Shown here: piece by piece, positions 38,746 to 47,082 of the stretch
Layout of the letters: each line of letters opens with the position of its first letter
Numbering within the stretch: the stretch's first letter is position 1
Source: Shewanella sp. HN-41
Lineage (GTDB): Bacteria > Pseudomonadota > Gammaproteobacteria > Enterobacterales > Shewanellaceae
Assembly (NCBI RefSeq): GCF_000217915.1
Contig: NZ_AFOZ01000014.1
Coordinates: forward strand, 558,001 to 622,000
Length of the DNA: 64,000 nucleotides
Direction: 5' to 3'
Notes under the pieces: generated by a model
Database searches by the model: none
Told to the model about the DNA's origin: nothing
What the model saw: only the letters and a program-made list of their open reading frames with translations
Program-made: the position numbers and the translations under genes

Positions 38746-40049
38746 AATGAATATACCAAATCTTCCAGTTTTGAATAAGAGCACTTGGATATTTTTGCTC
38801 CATCTATGCTAGTTGTATAAAAGTTAACATTTGGATGTAAAGTAATATATTCTTCTAATGCTTCTATGTAAGCAATAAAGCTTAGACTGCTTGAGACCTT
38901 ATTGCCTCGATTGTTGATTACCCATTGATGATGTGGTTGTATTGCGCTATACATATTGAGTTCACCGTCCAACCAACCAGTATGTGATACATTATTTGGG
39001 AAACACAAATCGCAACCTATTAAATAAATATTGCTCGCTTTCATGTTCACCGCTAAATCTACCGCAGTATGAAGAACGCTTCCGCCAGAGTAAAGAGCAT
39101 TATGGTGCTGCAGTAATCTTAAAGAGTCGTATAAAGGACTCAGGCCATATGCGACATATCTATTTCCCTGCCATTTTCGAAGAACATGATTTTCAAGTCT
39201 TGGGAAATAGACTAAATTGATTCCATTTGAATGTTCAGGCATCAGATGAGTATCATTAATGTCTTCATCGATACTGACCACAATTTCAGGTTTAATATTG
39301 TTCTGTAATAGATACCTTAAAGCCGTATCAAGAGCGATGATAATTGGCCGATTACTTTTATTGTAAATTTCTTTGAGTAACGTGATGGCATTCTCTAACG
39401 AAGGGCCTGTGCCAATAACGATGACGTGTTGGCAAGGAGGCTGATAAAGTTCTGACACATCGGCATCTTTCTGAACTAATTCTTCATTTTGTTCGAATCG
39501 AACCAAAATTTGAGGGTCTTGAGCCTGATGTGCTCTTGCCGCAAAGCGAGTTTGGTGGTGGATTAATATTTTGTTTCTCAGCGCAGCGCCTTCATCATCT
39601 GCTAATACTAACTCTGCAGAAGAGCTTAGAAACGGGGTCGCTAATTTGCTATCTGGTGTGGCTAAATGCAATTGGCATTTAGGATTGGATAACCAATCGG
39701 TTTGATCTGTATAGCTAAGAACTAACTGAGTGACCGCAAGGTTAAGTATGGTCACATTCAATTTTTCTAGTGGGTAGTTAATCAACAGTTCTCGAGGTAA
39801 ATCACCTAAACCTAAACCATATACATTAACAATATGACTATGAGGGGGTAACTGGCTGATATTGAGGTTCACTTCGGCCATACGATCATGGCGACTACTC
39901 AATTGAATGCCATTAACACTGATAGTTTGGTTTTGACCTTGAACTAAGCGCGCATCAAGATTGTCAGTGGATTGGTTTTTAATTGCAGCAGCCACAATAG
40001 GCCAACGAGCTTCGATAATGGCAATATTTGATGTGAACAGATCTGTCAT
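38742..40049 (-). CDS. maf2: Maf-2: DUF115 (MptE-like) motility accessory factor
   Basis: A 435-residue Maf-type protein, shorter than Maf-1. The central DUF115 domain has IVIGTGPSLENA, IIIALDTALRYLL, EIVVSIDED and GGSVLHTAVDLAVN, then IYLIGCDLCFPNNVSHTG, matching the broken Maf-1 segment FAGIDLCFS. It is predicted to move CMP-pseudaminic acid to flagellin. The frame opens at 40094, but GAGGAT lies 8 bases before the ATG at 40049. Its upstream side abuts the left end of the tRNA-Arg island, 50 bases away. It is intact, unlike Maf-1. Confidence 0.88.
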   Translation of the reverse strand: MTDLFTSNIAIIEARWPIVAAAIKNQSTDNLDARLVQGQNQTISVNGIQLSSRHDRMAEVNLNISQLPPHSHIVNVYGLGLGDLPRELLINYPLEKLNVTILNLAVTQLVLSYTDQTDWLSNPKCQLHLATPDSKLATPFLSSSAELVLADDEGAALRNKILIHHQTRFAARAHQAQDPQILVRFEQNEELVQKDADVSELYQPPCQHVIVIGTGPSLENAITLLKEIYNKSNRPIIIALDTALRYLLQNNIKPEIVVSIDEDINDTHLMPEHSNGINLVYFPRLENHVLRKWQGNRYVAYGLSPLYDSLRLLQHHNALYSGGSVLHTAVDLAVNMKASNIYLIGCDLCFPNNVSHTGWLDGELNMYSAIQPHHQWVINNRGNKVSSSLSFIAYIEALEEYITLHPNVNFYTTSIDGAKISKCSYSKLEDLVYSL

Positions 40050-40098
40050 TTCGCATCCTCGGGAATTGCTTATTTCAGACGCCAGATCAATCACTAAC

Positions 40099-40113
40099 TG
40101 GTCTCTCCACAGG
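40099..40113. repeat. Island attachment repeat, left end
   Basis: TGGTCTCTCCACAGG is an exact 15-base copy of the 3' end (complement) of the tRNA-Arg gene at 48753-48767. It marks the left junction of the integrated island. Confidence 0.88.
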
Positions 40114-40237
40114 AGACAGTTCGCGACATTAATGAAAATTATCTGAAATTAATTAATCATTACAAAACATAGTCTTAAGTGTGTTTTGTGCGGTTTTGAC
40201 ATTAACCAAAATTACTGTATTTTAGTCTAAATTAATC

Positions 40238-40268
40238 CCTATGGTGGCACATAGGCGGCACAGGATTT
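40238..40268. repeat. Left arm-type repeat of the island
   Basis: A 31-base stretch that starts CCTATGG, contains two tandem copies of GG(T/C)GGCACA 11 bp apart and ends CAGGATTT. It recurs at 48676-48706 with one mismatch in the same orientation. Position between the att core and int suggests integrase or excisionase arm sites. Confidence 0.75.
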
Positions 40269-40282
40269 AAGGCTAAGTCATT

Positions 40283-41614
40283 ATGAGCATTGAAACAAGC
40301 TTCACAAAACGTGCTTTCGAACAGCTCGAAATCGGCCAAAAACGCTTCAGAATTGCGGATTTCGGCCATCGGGACTCAATTAATGGCTTAATCTTAGATG
40401 TTTTCCCATCGGGAAAAAAGGTTTTTCGCTTTCGCCGCAAGCATTTAGGTAAAGACGTCACAGTGACGATCGGGGAGTTCCCGCATCTAACCATAGAGAA
40501 CGCCCGTAAACAGGCCAAGCATATTGCCGTAGACTTGGCCGAAGGGGTGAATCCGAATGAAGCAAAGCGCCTTGCAAAACAAGAAGCTGAGCGCAAAGAA
40601 GCCCTATCGATGTCGGTTCAACAGCTGTTTGAATCCTTCGAAGCCGAGTTTATGGTCAAAATCAAGACGGGTGAGCGGCGGCTCAATTCCCTTAAGGATA
40701 TTCAATCCACATGGAAGAACCATATTCAGCCGCGCATTGCCCATTTACCCGTAGAAAGTATCACCACTGTCGAAGCCGAAAACCTGCTCAAACTGATTAT
40801 CACTAAAAACTCTGCTGCTGTGCGTAACAAATGCCTGACCTTGCTTAAGTCGATGTTTAACGAGCAAGCCATTAATCCTTTTGGCCGGATCAAAAAATTG
40901 GCGGCGGTGAAGCGTGAGCGGATTTTGAATCAGCATGAGGTGCGGGCATTACTGGAGTCATTGGAATTTGAAGCGCCGCTTTATCGTGATGTAGTCATGT
41001 TATTGCTGTTAACAGGGCAGCGTAAAAGCTGTGTGTTTAGCATGGAGTGGCGCGAGATAGATCACCAGCGCGGCGTATGGATTATCCCGACTAGCAAGAT
41101 TAAATCGAAAAAGCCCCATGCGGTGCCATTAACCAAAGAGGTGATGGCAATCCTTGAGCGTCGAAGCCATGAAGCCGCTCACGGCGTTAAATACGTATTC
41201 CCCGCCGAGCGTAGTCATTCAGGCCATATTACCGAGAATGCGGGCAAAGGCAGCTTCTGGTATCGCATTACCGAGCGGGCTGGGCTGCGGAGTCCTGAAA
41301 AGTCAGCAACGGCGAAAGAGGATAACGTCACTATCCATGACCTACGGCGAACCATTGCCAGTTGGAGCGTGATGCGTGGTGGCAATATTCAAACCACAAG
41401 CAAGCTGTTAGGGCACAGCGATATCAGTATTACAGCAAGCACCTATGCTCACTTAGATGTGGAAAATGTCAGGGCTGAGTTAGGTATCACCACGGCGCAG
41501 CTATTGGGGACTTATGTTCCGGAGTCTAAGGTGGATAAGCTGGTTAAAGAGATAGAACAACTCTTGCCAGAGGAAAGGCAAGAGCTGTTGGGGAGAATTG
41601 AAGCTCCTTTTTAA
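40283..41614 (+). CDS. int: Tyrosine integrase of the tRNA-Arg island
   Basis: A 443-residue P4-type integrase. An N-terminal arm-binding domain of DUF4102 type (about 20-100: FRFRRKHLGKDVTVTIGEF) is followed by a SAM-like core-binding domain (about 115-200) and the catalytic domain. Expected catalytic residues are all visible: Arg247 (TGQRKS), His352 and Arg355 (HDLRRT), His378 (LLGHSD) and Tyr388 (TYAHLD). It starts 184 bases inside the left att repeat and reads inward, away from that end. Unusually it lies at the end opposite to the intact tRNA. Probably active. Confidence 0.93.
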   Translation: MSIETSFTKRAFEQLEIGQKRFRIADFGHRDSINGLILDVFPSGKKVFRFRRKHLGKDVTVTIGEFPHLTIENARKQAKHIAVDLAEGVNPNEAKRLAKQEAERKEALSMSVQQLFESFEAEFMVKIKTGERRLNSLKDIQSTWKNHIQPRIAHLPVESITTVEAENLLKLIITKNSAAVRNKCLTLLKSMFNEQAINPFGRIKKLAAVKRERILNQHEVRALLESLEFEAPLYRDVVMLLLLTGQRKSCVFSMEWREIDHQRGVWIIPTSKIKSKKPHAVPLTKEVMAILERRSHEAAHGVKYVFPAERSHSGHITENAGKGSFWYRITERAGLRSPEKSATAKEDNVTIHDLRRTIASWSVMRGGNIQTTSKLLGHSDISITASTYAHLDVENVRAELGITTAQLLGTYVPESKVDKLVKEIEQLLPEERQELLGRIEAPF

Positions 41615-41627
41615 CTCGCCTAATTTA

Positions 41628-41957
41628 TTAGTTTATTCCCCCTTTGATAAGGATAGCCTTCAAAAATTTTGTTTTTTCATCAGTTTCAAGTAACAGCTTT
41701 ATTTTTGAGCTTTTAGTTAGATCTAAGAATGTTAGGAATGTTTGATCAAATATTTCTACACGTTGACCCACTTTAAAAGAGTATGAACGTATATGTTTGA
41801 ACTGATTACTGTTAGCTATTCTTTCAGGGGCTACAACAAGTGCATATTTTTCCCCGAATTCATTTTTATCAACGAGTTCGACTGAGAAGTATCTATCTTC
41901 TACAGAAAGAGGTCTTTTTACACTGAGTGTTTTGATTAGTTTGGTAATTCTTGACAT
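41628..41957 (-). CDS. Hypothetical protein, island
   Basis: A 109-residue, lysine-rich protein (starts MSRITKLIKTLSVKRPLSVE) with predicted beta-strands (YALVVAPERI, SYSFKVGQRVEIFD). GGAGATG lies 6 bases before the ATG, so translation is likely. It converges on int, with stops 13 bases apart. No family recognised. It could be an accessory gene of the cargo module. Confidence 0.6.
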   Translation of the reverse strand: MSRITKLIKTLSVKRPLSVEDRYFSVELVDKNEFGEKYALVVAPERIANSNQFKHIRSYSFKVGQRVEIFDQTFLTFLDLTKSSKIKLLLETDEKTKFLKAILIKGGIN

Positions 41958-42410
41958 GATGCCATCTCCAATTTATTAGCTTAAAAAATAGAGGTGATGG
42001 GCTAATCGGCCAAATCCTAGGCCTAGCAACATAAAGTTACCGTATTATATTTCATTAAGCAATCATTATCGACAGTCGTGAGTCTTTAGTATGAGCATGA
42101 CATGAGGGGTTTTATAGTAAATCATTGTTATTAAATGACAAAGCAGCGTAATGAAGGCTTTTCCAGTTTAATGCCTTTTAAACAGGTTAGAACGCAGAAC
42201 TTTCGATTAAAGTCATTACGCCAAAAGGCATACCACTAGAGAGCTTTTAGGGCATAGCTAAGTCAGTATTACTGCTAGTACTAATGCACCCTTGAGGCTA
42301 AATATTTAATTTGTATTAAAACTTTTAGCAAAGTAATAGAAGGCGGCTCCTTGAAAACTGGAGCTTCAGTTTTAGAATAGTTGGAAATTTAATCTTATTG
42401 ACTCCGAGGA
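41958..42410 (+). other. Intergenic stretch with an integrase remnant
   Basis: About 450 bases lacking an intact gene. The piece at 42241-42306 is a degenerate copy of the integrase C-terminus. The rest shows no supported feature. Confidence 0.55.
42241..42306 (+). pseudogene. Remnant of a tyrosine integrase C-terminus
   Basis: Translates to ELLGHS, a stop, VSITASTNAPL, which mirrors LLGHSDISITASTYAHL of the island integrase (bases 41402-41455). It has an internal stop and has lost the catalytic Tyr (Asn in its place), so it is dead. It points to an earlier integrase or to a duplication at this end of the island. Confidence 0.65.
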
Positions 42411-42914
42411 TTAATCTGCTTCACCTGTTGGCCAGAACTCATGGTCTTTATCGAGGAAAACTACATAAAAAATGTTTGAGTTGAATAGAATACCCTCGCT
42501 ATTCTTTTTACCATCTAAAGATGTTGGAACCACAAATCCTGCTAAACGTACTTTACTAGTCATTCTAAACCTTCCCCATCTGACATCATGAGGTACTGAT
42601 GGAGGTTGTTTAAATTTACTGTGCTTTGGAAAGGATGCATAGAATTCTAATACTTTTAATCCTCCAGCACCTACTCGTTGTGACTCCCAATAACTAAGTG
42701 GGGATTCTGTGTAGCAAGTTAGCTTGTTCATCAATGATTCTAATGAATTAGCTCCTTTTGAATTACTCCATTCTTCCCAGCATTGCCCTCCTTTATCAGG
42801 GGAAAAGTACGAAAAATTGAATGAGCAACGGGAGGCTGCATTAGAAGTTTCTAATCCACTAGTAGGCCTTGATGTTAAGAAAGCATCTTTCTTTTTGTTG
42901 GTATTACGCGCCAT
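42411..42914 (-). CDS. Small partner protein of the AAA ATPase, unknown
   Basis: A 167-residue protein. The N-terminus is polar (MARNTNKKKDAF). The body has predicted beta-strands (RCSFNFSYF, GRFRMTSKVRLAGFVVP) and ends with FYVVFLDKDHEFWP. Its ATG lies inside the last codons of the ATPase gene (11-base overlap), so the two are translationally coupled. I recall small partner proteins with a similar Phe-rich Leu-Asp-x-x-His ending next to OLD-like ATPases, but cannot name the family. It may be the effector of an ATPase-controlled defence pair; this is inference. Confidence 0.7.
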   Translation of the reverse strand: MARNTNKKKDAFLTSRPTSGLETSNAASRCSFNFSYFSPDKGGQCWEEWSNSKGANSLESLMNKLTCYTESPLSYWESQRVGAGGLKVLEFYASFPKHSKFKQPPSVPHDVRWGRFRMTSKVRLAGFVVPTSLDGKKNSEGILFNSNIFYVVFLDKDHEFWPTGEAD

Positions 42915-44127
42915 TAGCTAATCTGCTCATTAATTGTGGAATTTTTGATTCTTTGATTACAGGAATTCCACCAATTTTTCCTTCCATATATAATGGTGTT
43001 ATCGGTCTATCATTTCTTATCATGGAACCTTGTATTTCATCTAATCTATATCCGTAACTTTCACTATCCTCTTTGTTAACAAGGAAAGTTCGATATTTCC
43101 CTAGTGTATCTATTATTTCAGTATTGTGAGAAGTGAATATGAACTGAGAACCAAATAAATTTATATCTTTATTTAAGAATAATTCTATTATTACCGGAAG
43201 AATCATCGCGTGTAGATGGATATCGAATTCATCTAAGGCTAACACCCCCCCTGTCCTTAAAATGCTGAAGTATGCTGACAGAACTGAAAATAACTTTTTA
43301 GTTCCATCGGATTGCTGATTGAAAGGAAGAGGCTTTGTTTTATCTTCATATTTGTGAAGAAAAACAGGGAAGTAAATATCTTCACCCTCAGGGTTTTTAG
43401 CTTTGACAATGTCAATATCAATTACGGATTGATCTGATATCTTTATTACTTCTTTTACAAATTCAAATCTTTCTTTCTCATTGAAAAAGTCTTCCGATTC
43501 TTTTGATAGATCAAAACTAAGATCGTGATAACCATTATAATTAACGTTAATTATCATTTCGTTGAAGAAATCATGTATCAATCTGAGTTCTGAAACATTA
43601 TTTTTGAACTTGTATGTGTTTAACATTTCTAAAATTGAAGTGTTCCGCTGAAGTTCAAAATTTTTGAATTCTTCGAATGATTTTAAACATTGAATTATTT
43701 TATTGCTTTTTCTTTCTATTAATATTTGTGATCTGCTAGCTTTTCTTGATATAAGTTCCCTATGTATTAGTCCGGATTTTATATCTACTTCATATGTGTA
43801 GTTCTTTTCGTTTTTAACAAAGTCTATGTAAAACTGTATTAAGTTGTCATTGTCAAAGAAACTATCTGCTGCAATTTTTAGTGATTTTCTTTCATTCTTA
43901 TTTTTATTTGACGACTCTCTTGCACCTGCAGTACAAAAATAAGAAAGAAATGAAAGCGCTCTTAATATATTTGTTTTACCAGAGCCATTAGCTCCTTTAA
44001 TTCCAATTACAGTGGAAAGTATTTCAGAATTTTTTATATTTTCAGGTGTTTTACCATCAAATTCAAAACTAACCTCAACTCCTTCCTTGAAGCTGGTAAA
44101 GTTAGAAAAACCAAAGCAACGTATCAT
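42904..44127 (-). CDS. AAA family ATPase (OLD/RloA-like, AAA_15/AAA_21 type)
   Basis: A 407-residue SMC/ABC-like ATPase. The N-terminus FGFSNFTSFKEGVEVSF is typical of the class. Walker A is GANGSGKT at about 45-52. The middle is a charged, probably coiled region. The signature-like segment QQSDGTKKLFSVL, Walker B VLALDEFD and the switch segment FIFTSHNTEIID follow. There is no TOPRIM nuclease domain. The ATG at 44127 has an AGAGA ribosome site; the open frame reaches 44154. The stop overlaps the next gene. The pair sits as cargo in a mobile island, which is typical for anti-phage systems. Confidence 0.85.
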   Translation of the reverse strand: MIRCFGFSNFTSFKEGVEVSFEFDGKTPENIKNSEILSTVIGIKGANGSGKTNILRALSFLSYFCTAGARESSNKNKNERKSLKIAADSFFDNDNLIQFYIDFVKNEKNYTYEVDIKSGLIHRELISRKASRSQILIERKSNKIIQCLKSFEEFKNFELQRNTSILEMLNTYKFKNNVSELRLIHDFFNEMIINVNYNGYHDLSFDLSKESEDFFNEKERFEFVKEVIKISDQSVIDIDIVKAKNPEGEDIYFPVFLHKYEDKTKPLPFNQQSDGTKKLFSVLSAYFSILRTGGVLALDEFDIHLHAMILPVIIELFLNKDINLFGSQFIFTSHNTEIIDTLGKYRTFLVNKEDSESYGYRLDEIQGSMIRNDRPITPLYMEGKIGGIPVIKESKIPQLMSRLANGA

Positions 44128-44330
44128 AAAATTCTCTTTTTGTATTTCATACAATTGCCGCGATATTACTATAGCTTAATTATTAATCCAACTGTTAAAT
44201 GGCTTTTTGTGACATTTTTGTCTTGAAGTGTGGATTAGTGAATTTAATGATGAGGTGTTGGTTATCCTGATTTGTCAATTAGGTAGTTGTTTTAGCAAGT
44301 GTAAACTTGTTGAGCCTAATCCTCGTACAC

Positions 44331-46298
44331 TTATTGACAGAACTCCAAGTGAGAGCAAAAAGCATTTTTCTGAACCTGAGACTTAGTTGTTAGCGTCCAT
44401 GTATGGACGCGGGTGATGATCTCCACGCCAAATGAGACTATCCCTTTAAGCTGTGTTAGTGCGGCATCGCCATAGCGATTGGTTTTGAGTGGCTGATAGT
44501 TTTCTGGTGCAAGTTCTGAATGGTTTCCTGCAATTTCCGCATCTATTCCCGAAGCTAATTCCGAAGTCAATCCCGCATCTAACCCTGAGGCTAATTCCGG
44601 AGCCCCTGCAACAGTTCCTGAAACGATTTCCTGCATTTCTGAATCGTAATCCTGAAATTCCCGAGATGGTTCCTGCATGTTCCTGAAATCGCCCTGTAAT
44701 AGATTATCGGAATTTTCGGCATGATTTCCGCATTCTTTCTGGCTATTCCCGCATTCCTTCAATGCGTTTCGGGATTGTTGTTGGATTAATGCGGCAATTG
44801 GCTTGCTTTGTGTGTCAGTTGCTCCACTGTTGATGGTACTGGCTTGGATCGCTCTGGTTTGGGTTTTATATAGCGGGCGAATGGTTTGATCGACACGTTT
44901 ACAAAACACGCCGCCCATAAGCTGAGTGTATAGAGTCCAATTGCTGCTATCGGCCGCTTGGCGAATGGCCTCTATCCAATCAAGTGACGGATCTTTAATT
45001 GCGTCTAGGCGTCTTAATTCGCGCCAAGGGGTAACGCCAACGCCACCAATCTGCTGGAATTGGCGAATACCCCAACAGGACGCCCATACTTTTATCCGTA
45101 TTGCTGAGGTGGTGGCATCTTTGCCGTAGCTGTCGTATTCAATCCCTTCACCATCGATGTTTTTATTAATGTACTTCATGATGTAACCCGTTCCTGAACC
45201 AATAGCGGGATCGATATATTCCACTTTAAAGCGGCGCTCCTTTGCGCCTTGCTCATCACCATCTTCCTCTAAGCAATAGTGTGTGAAGGTATCGACTAAG
45301 GTTTGCTGTTGCTCACTTGGGACAAATAACAGTAAGTGCCAGTGTGGGGTGCCGTCATGGTGTGGCTCTGCCACCCGAAAGCCAAAGGGTGTGACTTGTT
45401 CACGGGCAAGGGCGGCACGAATTCGGGCAAAAGTGCGGTTAAGGTAATCTTGCGCATCGAGTGGGGTTGCGCCGTTCCAATTGGGATTTTCATCGCCCGT
45501 TCTGGCAAAACACCGATGGTATTTAGATGGTGTAGTGATGGTTAAGAATAGGGCGCTATAGTCCATCTCTTTGGCATAATCTTCAAAGCCACGGATGCGA
45601 ACCATCAACTCGGCCTTGCGAATGGCGGGATTAGATACATTGAGTTTGGATAATTCGGCAAGACTTGCACTATAGCCGTGTTCGTTGGTGGCTATGGTGT
45701 TTTCTAATAGCTGTTGATTGCTCTGCCATTGGGTCTGAAAATTGCTGACGGTAATGTTACTGGCATAAATGCCTTTTTGTTTACTGACCAAATTGAGTTC
45801 CCGTGAAATGGTTTCAATTTGCAGATTGCGCTGTTTTCTTAATTTCCGTTTCCACCAAATTTCATCGCCAGCGCGGGCGAGTACGCCATAGACTTGGGCA
45901 AGCTCAACGTCATCTAGTGTGTCCAATTTAAGATGGTTGATAATTGTCTCGCTCAGTTTTGGCGGCTTAATGCTATAGCACGCCATGTAATGTAATAGCG
46001 TGTTGTAGATAGTGAGTAATTCCTTACCTTCTGCTTGCGCTGTGATCTGTATACAGCGGCGGGCGTGTTGCTTTGCCTTTGCGCTTATATCTTGCTGCTC
46101 AATATTCACATGGTAGAAATGTTTGTCCTTGCCCATAACGGCGGCAATGCGTTTAGTCAGGTGTAACACGCTCAAATTGGCCTCGCGGCGGTTTGGCTTG
46201 CTACGATATTGCCGCATAATCGCTATACGATGAGGCGAGGGCAGACCATAGAGCTTATTATCAAGCCATTGCTTATCGTGTTCATGGACATTAAGCAT
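44331..46298 (-). CDS. Replication endonuclease, P2 gpA-like (HUH)
   Basis: A 655-residue rolling-circle initiator of the phage replication gene A family. A conserved core (about 225-440) includes MDYSALFLTITTPSKYH, the metal-binding His319-Trp-His321 in TPHWHLLLF, and Tyr372 and Tyr376 in GYIMKYINKN (the two-tyrosine HUH arrangement). The C-terminus (about 490-620) is low-complexity with repeats such as ELASG and KECGN. It should nick the circular form of the island and start its replication. Its ATG overlaps the upstream gene by 8 bases. Confidence 0.9.
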   Translation of the reverse strand: MLNVHEHDKQWLDNKLYGLPSPHRIAIMRQYRSKPNRREANLSVLHLTKRIAAVMGKDKHFYHVNIEQQDISAKAKQHARRCIQITAQAEGKELLTIYNTLLHYMACYSIKPPKLSETIINHLKLDTLDDVELAQVYGVLARAGDEIWWKRKLRKQRNLQIETISRELNLVSKQKGIYASNITVSNFQTQWQSNQQLLENTIATNEHGYSASLAELSKLNVSNPAIRKAELMVRIRGFEDYAKEMDYSALFLTITTPSKYHRCFARTGDENPNWNGATPLDAQDYLNRTFARIRAALAREQVTPFGFRVAEPHHDGTPHWHLLLFVPSEQQQTLVDTFTHYCLEEDGDEQGAKERRFKVEYIDPAIGSGTGYIMKYINKNIDGEGIEYDSYGKDATTSAIRIKVWASCWGIRQFQQIGGVGVTPWRELRRLDAIKDPSLDWIEAIRQAADSSNWTLYTQLMGGVFCKRVDQTIRPLYKTQTRAIQASTINSGATDTQSKPIAALIQQQSRNALKECGNSQKECGNHAENSDNLLQGDFRNMQEPSREFQDYDSEMQEIVSGTVAGAPELASGLDAGLTSELASGIDAEIAGNHSELAPENYQPLKTNRYGDAALTQLKGIVSFGVEIITRVHTWTLTTKSQVQKNAFCSHLEFCQ

Positions 46299-46593
46299 GT
46301 ACTTTTACCTCGCTGTTAGTCAGTAATTGCTTACCGCGGTCGTTAAGCGTGAGCTTTTGCCAACGAATGCCCATCTCAAATATTGTGCTTTCTGTGAGTA
46401 GCCCTTCACGCTTTAATCTAAAGAGGGTGCGTTTTTGAAAGTGACCGTTAAAGGTTTCAATACCGTCAACTTTGCCAAAGTCGCTGCAAATTTCTGAGCA
46501 TAGGAAAAGGCTATTTCCCTGTAAGAGCCATTGAGCAAACTCCTGTTGTTCATCGGTGAGCTTGGGCATGGGGACAGAAGGGGAGGTCATCAT
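46291..46593 (-). CDS. Hypothetical protein, island replication operon
   Basis: A 100-residue protein (starts MMTSPSVPMPKLTDEQQ). The pattern of helices ending in GIRWQKLTLNDRGKQLL resembles a winged-helix DNA-binding fold, but I cannot name a family. A GGAGGT site precedes the ATG, and the ATG shares a base with the upstream stop (TAATG). Lies between the small membrane protein and rep, in one operon with alpA. Confidence 0.65.
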   Translation of the reverse strand: MMTSPSVPMPKLTDEQQEFAQWLLQGNSLFLCSEICSDFGKVDGIETFNGHFQKRTLFRLKREGLLTESTIFEMGIRWQKLTLNDRGKQLLTNSEVKVHA

Positions 46594-46841
46594 TATTTTA
46601 CCTCCCCGTTATGTAACGGAACTGTTTGCTTTTGGTCAGTGGCTTTTAAGGTGTACCCGTTAACAGAGTCAGTGCTTGTTAACGGGTACACCTTTTCGAT
46701 TTCGGTCTCTGTACCCGTTAACGGGTACTTGGACTCGTTATATAACCTAATGGTCTCTAGGCATTGTTGAAGTGTGTGGTCGATCATCGCTAATTGAATG
46801 ATGACGCAAAACAAGAAACCGAATTTAAAGAGTGTGATCAT
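46593..46841 (-). CDS. Small membrane protein, island replication operon
   Basis: An 82-residue protein with one N-terminal hydrophobic segment (ITLFKFGFLFCVIIQLAM). The rest is polar and has a repeated YPLT element (YPLTGTETEIEKVYPLTSTD). This echo comes from the DNA inverted repeats at 46648-46728, which fall inside the gene. GGGAGGG lies close to the ATG at 46841; the open frame reaches 46901. Overlaps alpA by 17 bases. It is possible that the DNA repeats, not the protein, are the selected feature here. Confidence 0.5.
   Translation of the reverse strand: MITLFKFGFLFCVIIQLAMIDHTLQQCLETIRLYNESKYPLTGTETEIEKVYPLTSTDSVNGYTLKATDQKQTVPLHNGEVK
46648..46694. repeat. Long inverted repeat in the island replication region
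   Basis: AAGGTGTACCCGTTAAC (46648-46664) and its exact complement GTTAACGGGTACACCTT (46678-46694) are 17-bp perfect arms with a 13-base spacer. The core GTACCCGTTAAC recurs in the palindrome at 46711. Confidence 0.85.
46711..46728. repeat. 18-bp perfect palindrome
   Basis: GTACCCGTTAACGGGTAC, built from the same half-site as the inverted repeat 17 bases to its left. Together there are four half-sites in about 80 bp, like an origin iteron cluster or an operator for a dimeric protein. Confidence 0.85.
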
Positions 46842-47013
46842 AAACCCTCCCGTTAATGAAGGATTCAACATCACTTTGGCGATACTTAACGCTGCGGCCA
46901 ACTTTAACGAAGCGCAATGGGTAGCGGCCAGTACAGCGCCAAACGGATAGAGTGCCGATGGTGACGCCGAGAAATTCGGCGACCTCTGTCGGACTAAGTA
47001 ATAGATCGTTCAT
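46825..47013 (-). CDS. alpA: AlpA-like helix-turn-helix regulator
   Basis: A 62-residue excisionase/MerR-type DNA-binding protein: LLSPTEVAEFLGVTIGTLSVW is the helix-turn-helix, followed by RYPLRFVKVGRSVKYRQSDV and FING. AlpA proteins in phage satellites activate excision or the replication operon. It is the first gene of the operon alpA - small membrane protein - 100-residue protein - rep. Its AGGAG ribosome site lies within a perfect 10-bp hairpin (47016-47049), and two 11-bp repeats lie further upstream, so it is probably tightly controlled. Confidence 0.88.
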   Translation of the reverse strand: MNDLLLSPTEVAEFLGVTIGTLSVWRCTGRYPLRFVKVGRSVKYRQSDVESFINGRVYDHTL

Positions 47014-47015
47014 GG

Positions 47016-47049
47016 TAACTCCTGATTAAAGTAGATTTGTCAGGAGTTA
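47016..47049 (-). promoter_or_regulatory. Hairpin that hides the alpA ribosome-binding site
   Basis: TAACTCCTGA (47016-47025) and TCAGGAGTTA (47040-47049) are exact complements with a 14-base loop. In the alpA mRNA the AGGAG site would be paired, just before the ATG. It could be a translational switch, or a DNA operator. Confidence 0.65.
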
Positions 47050-47082
47050 AGATAATTGTGAGGGGTTAGAGTGTATTCACGT

